From Liquidambar formosana (Eukaryota > Streptophyta > Magnoliopsida > Saxifragales > Altingiaceae): DNA of 64,000 bases. Shown here in pieces: positions 61,013 through 64,000 of the stretch. The position numbers were made by a program, and so were the translations under genes. Location of the stretch: assembly GCA_039720395.1 (NCBI GenBank), contig CM077832.1:31741316-31805315 (forward strand), given 5' to 3'. The stretch's first letter is position 1. The number at the start of each line of letters is the position of its first letter. The notes below the pieces were generated by a model that ran no database searches, had not been told where the DNA came from, and saw nothing but the letters and a program-made list of their open reading frames with translations.

Positions 61013-63987
61013 GCATTATAGTTTTATAGTTTTATTTTTCAATTGAATGATAGAGTTTAAAACAAAAATCACATAACAAAAAGAAATTTTGGGCTTTTGC
61101 AAAATCACCCCTCAATTGTTAAAAACAACTAAAATTACCCATTTTAAAACAATTTAAATTTATATTTTTTACCCAACCATGTCCGTTCCCATGTCCCTCC
61201 CGTGTCCCTCACATGTCCCTACTGTGTCCCTCACGTGTCCCTCTCGTGTCCGAAGTTAATTTGATTTTTTTATTTTCCCGACATGTACGGAGCATGTCGG
61301 AGCCGTGTCCGTGTCCGACACAGCCATAGCACCATTTTCGGAGTGTCCGTGCTTCCTAGCTGATGATGGTGATGGTGTTGGATAGTGGATATTGGTTATG
61401 GTGGATTATTGGAATGTTAGGGCAAAAGGCCTTAGTGGTGGGTTACCGAGTGGTTCGATGGGGTTCATCTGGTCTGGTTTCTCTCTCGGGATGAGGATGA
61501 GGGCAAAAATGGCCTTTTATAGTGGTGGAGTCTAGGGTAACCTAGCAGGGTGAGTAGGGTAGGTAGGTAGGTAGGGTAATGGGGTAGCAGGGCTAGGCTC
61601 AGAATAGGCCTACTATGGCAGTGCAGTGTGCAAGTCGCCCATACCATGTCAAGCCAGGCGACCATGCCGTGTCAGGCAGTGATGTGACAGATCGCGTTCC
61701 CTCAACTACCATCAGACTGACTAAGGCAGGTTTACTGATTTCCAATGCCATGGGAGCGACCCATACCTTAGAGAACCTTCTCTCTAGCTCCCCACGTACT
61801 GCCCAACCTAGGCAGGCATGGCAACAGGGTGTAGTGCCATTATAACACTCCAAGCAGACCGTGTCGACCGACCACTTGGATCCCACTGCGTGATGCAGCA
61901 GGCATCCAACCCGAAGGGGGCACAAGGACCCACCCCGAGATAGCTCAGGCATCCTGACAAAAGAGGCATCCATCCGGAGATGGGTAGCCTTGATGAGCTG
62001 TGACGTACTCACCGAGGGTACTTAGGCCGAAGAAGGCACTAAACAAGAGCTATGCCGAAGACCACTGGCAACTTATGATGGGCGAGCTATGCCATAGGCT
62101 AATAGTGACTTAAGATGGCGAGTTAAGCATCCTTCCGGAGAAGGGCATCTCCATCAAGGAAGATAACCATCCGGAGATGGGTGAGATATGCCATAAGCTA
62201 ATAGCGACTTAAGATGGCGAGTTAGGCATCCTTCTAGGGAAAGGCATCTCCAACAAGGGACGTATCCATCCGGAGATGGGTGAGATATGCCCTAGGCAAA
62301 TGGCGACTAGGTAGGGCGATATAAGAGTCGACCTTGGTACCATCGCAAGGTGAGGCAAAGGTCATGAGCAATGTCGGCGACCTCATGGGGCGAGGTAATG
62401 AGTGAGATCGACAACCTTCTGAGAGGTATGTGAGAGATGGTGCCTTAGAATATTGGGAATGAGGCCACGTCATTCAAGTAGTGGACACGTGTCAAGTGCG
62501 GCTTCAGGTCATGTGGTGACCTTTTATTGGACTGAGGGGGCCACGTGGCAGCTTGTCATTGGTCTGATGTGGCTGATGAAATCTATGTATAAACAACCGA
62601 CACTGACCCATTGAGAGAATCTCCAGTCATGTGAGCTAAAAATGGTGAGCTATTGATATTTTAGCACATGTTACAGTACCAAATGCTATAATTTAGCACA
62701 AGGTGTTCCAATGGTGCAAATGTATGATGTGCTATTTTTTGGACTATGTGCAAAGCCTTAGCCGAGAAAGGGTATGCAAAAGGGGGTCATGCGGAAAGTG
62801 AGGAAGGATTACTAGTTGGGATAATTGATGCTTGAAAGCAATAGACGAACCCAAATATGTGATTCAATTCAACGGTAATTCAAGAAGGGTATGTTTTTTG
62901 AATGCAAGGTTGCTTGAAGTGGAACAAATGGGCTAAATAGAAGGTATGTTTTTTTGATTTATTTATTTATTTATTTATAAGATTTCAATATTATGTTTGT
63001 AAATATTGTATTTTTAGGATTGTTTGGTCACTGAGAAAATTTTAGAAATGGAGGAAGACAAATATCTGATTTTTCATATTTGCTGCTGTGTTGGTTGTTG
63101 AGAAATAAAAGGAGTGGTGTGTTTGGTTGCTGAGAAAGGGAGGGAAAGCTGACATGACAAATATAGCAATAGCTCACCCTTGTGCCATATTTGGCACAAG
63201 GGTGAGCTATTGCTATATTTAGCACATGCATTTAGCTCACCACTGGAGCATCCCAACTTGTGCTAAATGCTATAATTTAGCAATAGCACACCATATAGCT
63301 CACCATTGGAGATGCTCTGAGCACACTCAAGGAAGTCACAAGCAATAAATTTGAGGAAAAACTTCTGCAGCCAATGCTTTCAACATCGAAACGATCATCA
63401 CGCTATTCATGTCAACATTGAAATAGATTATCCCAAGAGGTAATCAGCTACCTAACTAACATTTAAACTTTAAATAACAGTGCACAGCATGATTACTTCA
63501 ATTTCAATATAACATCCCAAAGGATCAAACCAACATACCAACACAAGTTCCTGGAAAAATAGAAACACCATCACCTCCTCCAATTTCATTCTCTTCACTA
63601 TCCATCTCTTCACTAAAATTTCCTCCCATGTCCAAAACAAACAAAATCAGACGTCACTCGTATACAAGGACCTTATTGGAACCCAATTTAAATACTCACC
63701 AAAAAGCTAAATCCAACGAAACCCATCACTGCCAAACTAACCCAGAGAATATCAAGCCCTAAAAAAGAACAAAAACTACCAACAGAGAAATGAAACCAAC
63801 AGAACCCATATCAAATATCACCAAATTAACAAATACCCAACAATCCACACCACAATCCAAACAAACCCAAGTGAACAAATCAACCAGTAACAGTACCCAC
63901 AGTAGAAATGAAAAAAAAAAAAAGAACGGCAGAGTAAAGAAAACTTACATTGCTTCCTCTCCATACTTGGTACACACGCTTCGCCAT
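43756..63987 (-). CDS. DHHC-type protein S-acyltransferase (palmitoyltransferase), five coding exons
   Basis: The enzyme transfers palmitate from acyl-CoA to protein cysteines in endomembranes or the plasma membrane. Joining 63987-63949, 48442-48257, 47766-47467, 47062-46832 and 44259-43756 gives 419 residues, with GT-AG introns at codon boundaries throughout. The protein starts [13 protein letters not shown], as in the plant PAT subfamily. TM1 (about 28-47) and TM2 (about 62-83) are followed by the DPG motif (87-89), a Cys-rich domain with catalytic DHHC at 163-166, TM3 and TM4 in exon 4 (about 180-248), then TTYE (253-256; the TTxE motif). The polar C-terminal tail includes [19 protein letters not shown] and [16 protein letters not shown]. 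All key motifs are present and no frame is broken, so the gene looks functional. Intron 1 is about 15.5 kb and full of transposons. Confidence 0.92.
44260..46831 (-). other. Intron 4 of the acyltransferase gene
   Basis: 2.57 kb with donor GTCAGT and acceptor TTTCCAG. It holds an (AAT)n microsatellite near 44427-44450, and an imperfect duplication around 46077-46205 whose copies flank a short palindrome (AATGTACTATTGAATAGTAC region, 46124-46150). No other gene is seen. Confidence 0.8.
46832..47062 (-). CDS. Acyltransferase exon 4
   Basis: 231 bp (77 codons), [16 protein letters not shown]... to LYLIGTNQ. It encodes TM3, the luminal loop and TM4. Acceptor TGTGCAG and donor GTCAGT. Confidence 0.9.
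47467..47766 (-). CDS. Acyltransferase exon 3 (DHHC domain)
   Basis: 300 bp (100 codons). It contains DPG, the conserved PPEEAYESS and [13 protein letters not shown] blocks, and the whole Cys-rich domain [18 protein letters not shown]... with [10 protein letters not shown]. Donor GTAGGT. Confidence 0.93.
48257..48442 (-). CDS. Acyltransferase exon 2
   Basis: 186 bp (62 codons), [17 protein letters not shown]... to IVFTIY. It holds TM1 and most of TM2. Acceptor TTGTGCAG and donor GTTAGT. Confidence 0.9.
50110..50534 (+). pseudogene. RNase H (RVT_3-like) remnant
   Basis: The plus-strand reading NVDSAAKA..., [17 protein letters not shown]..., then [19 protein letters not shown] and [22 protein letters not shown] matches the layout of plant LINE/RVT_3 RNase H domains, including the late [10 protein letters not shown] motif. 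Frame changes near 50135 and 50250 break it. It lies in intron 1, antisense to the host gene. Confidence 0.65.
50651..50674. repeat. (AT)n microsatellite
   Basis: Alternating TA run of about 24 bp. Confidence 0.9.
51151..51190 (+). repeat. (TG)n microsatellite
   Basis: A pure TG run of about 40 bp inside the left part of the split hAT-like element. The inner inverted copy has only a short (AC)n run at the matching place, so expansion is local. Confidence 0.9.
51323..52792. mobile_element. Mutator-like element with about 200-bp inverted repeats
   Basis: The ends are GGGTAAATTGCACCTTAGGG and, as complement, GGGTAAATTGCACTTTAGGG. Homology extends about 200 bp into each arm (51323-51533 and 52595-52792). 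The 9-bp flanks TATAAGTAA (51314-51322) and AATAAGTAA (52793-52801) match at eight of nine positions. Long inverted repeats with a 9-bp duplication fit Mutator-like elements. No transposase. The interior is an inverted copy of the very element into which it inserted. Confidence 0.75.
51551..52265. mobile_element. hAT-like element copy 2, inside the Mutator-like element
   Basis: The left end reads TTGTGTTACATGGACTTG and the right end, as complement, TATGTTACACGGGTTCGG. The 8-bp flanks are GACTAGAT (51543-51550) and GACCAGAC (52266-52273), six of eight matching, as in an old hAT insertion. It is homologous, in opposite orientation, to the surrounding copy 1. It includes the repeated ACACGACACGACACGAC stretch near 51597. 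Confidence 0.65.
53302..54106. other. Unassigned part of intron 1
   Basis: No coding region, terminal repeat pair or tandem repeat is recognised. Confidence 0.45.
54112..54575 (+). repeat. LTR1 of gag-only array
   Basis: 464 bp, TGATGTAGG...CGTCA. U3 contains two near-palindromes ACCGTACCTACGGT (54165-54202) and a TATA box CCTATATAAAGG near 54396. Variant GAAGTTCAGAC is shared with LTR2. Confidence 0.9.
54165..54202 (+). promoter_or_regulatory. Paired ACCGTACCTACGGT near-palindromes in U3
   Basis: Two copies spaced by AAGCAA lie about 190 bp upstream of the TATA box, repeated in every LTR of the array (one is mutated in LTR2). They are placed like the palindrome arrays of the other LTR families. 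Confidence 0.6.
54578..54589 (+). other. Primer-binding site, element A
   Basis: TGGTATCAGAGC, complementary to initiator-Met tRNA, two bases after LTR1. The equivalent site of element B is at 56954-56965. Confidence 0.9.
54608..56215 (+). CDS. Gag-like protein of element A
   Basis: ATG at 54608 ([21 protein letters not shown]) opens a 535-residue frame that runs into LTR2, where it stops. Residues about 75-195 match the Ty3/gypsy retrotransposon gag core ([40 protein letters not shown]..., [16 protein letters not shown]). A long acidic, Glu-rich region follows (about 200-400). The last part before the LTR ([26 protein letters not shown]) covers the polypurine tract. There is no zinc knuckle and no enzymatic domain. 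It probably forms or joins particles supplied by an autonomous partner. An in-frame extension upstream to 54455 has no ATG in the expected place, so the ATG after the PBS is preferred. Confidence 0.8.
   Translation: MANVRYGGNFFYGDERGEEAFTRAKISRIQRDTQQALHDVHAGLARLPMKTNRLREDYRVCADDGAHGRPIGRHVPNRRKFMEFRDVPNFNGFPNENYYWLFDLEIFFDFVGISDEEKVKATTFKLRFCAAKWWDQLQLSRTLQGKSPIRSWPRMKRMIISKFSLYDYKEFDMDQEYRHTNYLRDYTESFYNQPSKEDVQLKFDKKVNSFEVKEEVQHVPHEEIKIEEKDILNPDNHHEKYNCELEECIDATGACDLDIENNFSQEIHANFEDPNSEVDLVIEEKVLLEIHEMEGQSLLPVSKSEAEIVTDVKEIESIVVEVQEPEVVVASNEVQPPLEENCEKFKDLKEVIFEHEALGETIDCEISFIKISGEIQSKRPVVNLSTDLLHIYRLRNIDFIGVEKFNFIISPCLIDLVNQLKGIETLARVKNILECKFQMRMKKLKYSKYLFVWDGRLQVHTTNSRASSFQAGETDVGQKFRRIRSQNSFLHITVPTIKQTVPTVGNSFIFGVFSIFPYFSYFFLKFIVLVELGYL
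56015..56028 (+). other. Polypurine tract, element A
   Basis: CAAGCAGGGGAGAC directly precedes LTR2. The same tract precedes LTR4 at 58391-58404. Confidence 0.8.
56029..56489 (+). repeat. LTR2 of gag-only array
   Basis: 461 bp: identical in length to LTR1 except for the missing terminal TCA. It joins LTR3 directly. Confidence 0.9.
56490..56951 (+). repeat. LTR3 of gag-only array
   Basis: 462 bp: lacks the initial TG and is followed by element B's PBS. Variant GAAGTTTAGAC is shared with LTR4, not with LTR1/2. Confidence 0.9.
56984..58591 (+). pseudogene. Gag-like gene of element B (one nonsense mutation)
   Basis: Same length and frame as the element A gag (1608 bp) and nearly identical, with about a dozen substitutions. 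A CAA codon is TAA at 57560-57562, truncating the product to about 192 residues just after the gag core. Otherwise it is open to the same stop inside LTR4. It is a sister copy of A, not an independent family. Confidence 0.85.
58405..58705 (+). repeat. Partial LTR4 (first 301 bp)
   Basis: Begins TGATGTAGG after the PPT and stops just after the TATA box (TATATAAAGGCTACCT), where it meets the inverted arm. Confidence 0.9.
58706..58991 (-). repeat. Inverted partial LTR (first 286 bp)
   Basis: The complement reads as LTR positions 1-286, ending at the U3 terminus TGATGT, immediately followed by the AAATG duplication. It forms a 286-bp palindrome with LTR4 around a 15-base loop (58691-58705). It carries the LTR1/2-type GAAGTTCAGAC variant. 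Confidence 0.9.
58997..60823. other. Unassigned part of intron 1
   Basis: AT-rich, with a tandem 57-bp duplication at 59495-59608. The more GC-rich part after 60300 has no recognisable coding domain. Confidence 0.45.
59495..59608 (+). repeat. 57-bp tandem duplication
   Basis: Two units (59495-59551 and 59552-59608) beginning GTAATCTATG, differing at only one or two positions. Confidence 0.85.
60832..61359. mobile_element. hAT-like MITE, 528 bp (8-bp duplication)
   Basis: Inverted ends CTAAGAAGCACGGACAC (left) and CTAGGAAGCACGGACAC (complement of the right end), with ACACGACACGG and GTGTCC subterminal repeats. The perfect 8-bp duplication CTGATGAT lies at 60824-60831 and 61360-61367. It contains AAAT and AT microsatellites at 60931-61012. 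No coding capacity. Confidence 0.85.
61368..62614. other. Unassigned GC-richer part of intron 1 with a 99-bp tandem repeat
   Basis: Clearly more GC-rich than its surroundings. It holds two 99-bp units (62099-62197 and 62198-62296) with a partial third, containing CATCCGGAGATGGGTGAGA. It may be part of a decayed LTR, since a TATA-like TCTATGTATAAACAAC lies near 62582, but no ends or duplications were found. Confidence 0.45.
62620..63317. mobile_element. MITE with GAGCATCTCCAAT-type ends
   Basis: The left end AGAATCTCCAGTCATGTGAG and the right end (complement) GAGCATCTCCAATGGTGAG are inverted, and GAGCTA / TTTAGCAC motifs recur through both arms. It is about 700 bp without coding sequence and includes a perfect 62-bp hairpin (63159-63220). 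The target duplication is not certain, so the superfamily is left open. Confidence 0.65.
63159..63220. repeat. Perfect 29-bp-arm hairpin
   Basis: Arms 63159-63187 and 63192-63220 are exact inverse complements with a 4-base spacer (TATT). It lies inside the right half of the MITE. Confidence 0.9.
63318..63948. other. Intron 1, exon 1-proximal part
   Basis: AC-rich on the plus strand, so the intron transcript is TG-rich. It has an A-run at 63910-63923 and no recognisable element or gene. Confidence 0.45.
63949..63987 (-). CDS. Acyltransferase exon 1 (coding part)
   Basis: 39 bp from ATG (63987) encoding [13 protein letters not shown], then donor GTAAGT. This is the conserved N-terminus of plant DHHC acyltransferases of this group. 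The 5' UTR and promoter lie beyond the window. Confidence 0.85.
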
Positions 63988-64000
63988 TAGAAACCACTGC

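Larger units (their letters stand above)
48443..63948 (-). other. Intron 1 of the acyltransferase gene (15.5 kb, transposon-filled)
   Basis: Bounded by donor GTAAGT (63948 downward) and acceptor TTGTGCAG (48443). Exon 1 and exon 2 join in frame as ...[13 protein letters not shown]..., the continuous N-terminus expected of the family. No competing gene was found inside; the contents are repeats and element remnants listed separately. A C-run/A-run low-complexity tract lies at 49166-49211. Confidence 0.8.

Noticed and set aside
61368..62614. A further LTR or gene in the GC-richer block
   Set aside because: No TG...CA ends, target duplication or coding domain was found; only a tandem repeat and a TATA-like word.

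Overview
This is plant nuclear DNA, most likely from a eudicot. It holds one spliced host gene with plant-type GT-AG introns. Nearly everything else is transposable elements, many nested inside one another. There is no bacterial or organellar gene content. The species cannot be named from the sequence alone.

Host gene: the right third (43756-63987, minus strand) carries a DHHC-type protein S-acyltransferase of about 419 residues in five coding exons, all split at codon boundaries. Its first intron is about 15.5 kb and is packed with elements. These are a RNase H remnant, a hAT-like element split by a Mutator-like element that itself carries an inverted copy of the same hAT-like family, a tandem gag-only LTR retrotransposon array, a 528-bp hAT-like element, and a MITE with a perfect hairpin.

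Left third (1-25.9 kb): two long LTRs of one family (1-1263 cut by the window edge; 2325-5335 solo with ATCGC duplications). Then a MITE split by a hAT-like element split by a solo LTR of a second family (6190-10530). Then an old, truncated Ty1/copia element (10710-24657) interrupted in gag by a very young relative (12678-22401). The young element has almost identical LTRs, an intact gag, a frameshifted pol, and an intact extra ORF downstream of pol that has its own promoter-like region. A 415-bp foldback MITE lies at 24767.

Middle (25.9-41.2 kb): a full-length but decayed LINE with ORF1 (CCHC knuckle) and ORF2 (endonuclease, reverse transcriptase, zf-RVT, RNase H). It is split by a solo LTR, which is split by a CACTA transposon, which is split by a hAT-like element: four levels, every junction bounded by a target-site duplication. 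After it come a minus-strand RNase H remnant and a tRNA-derived SINE.

Most striking signals: (1) LTR promoters of two unrelated families, plus the internal promoter of the young copia element's extra ORF, carry arrays of the palindrome class TTCAGWCGWCTGAA shortly upstream of a TATA box; two other LTR families have different repeated words in the same place. (2) The gag-only array at 54112-58991 is two elements joined LTR to LTR with terminal nucleotides missing, ends in an inverted half-LTR so that both outer ends are U3 ends, and is flanked by one 5-bp duplication, as if a concatenated cDNA had been integrated in one event.
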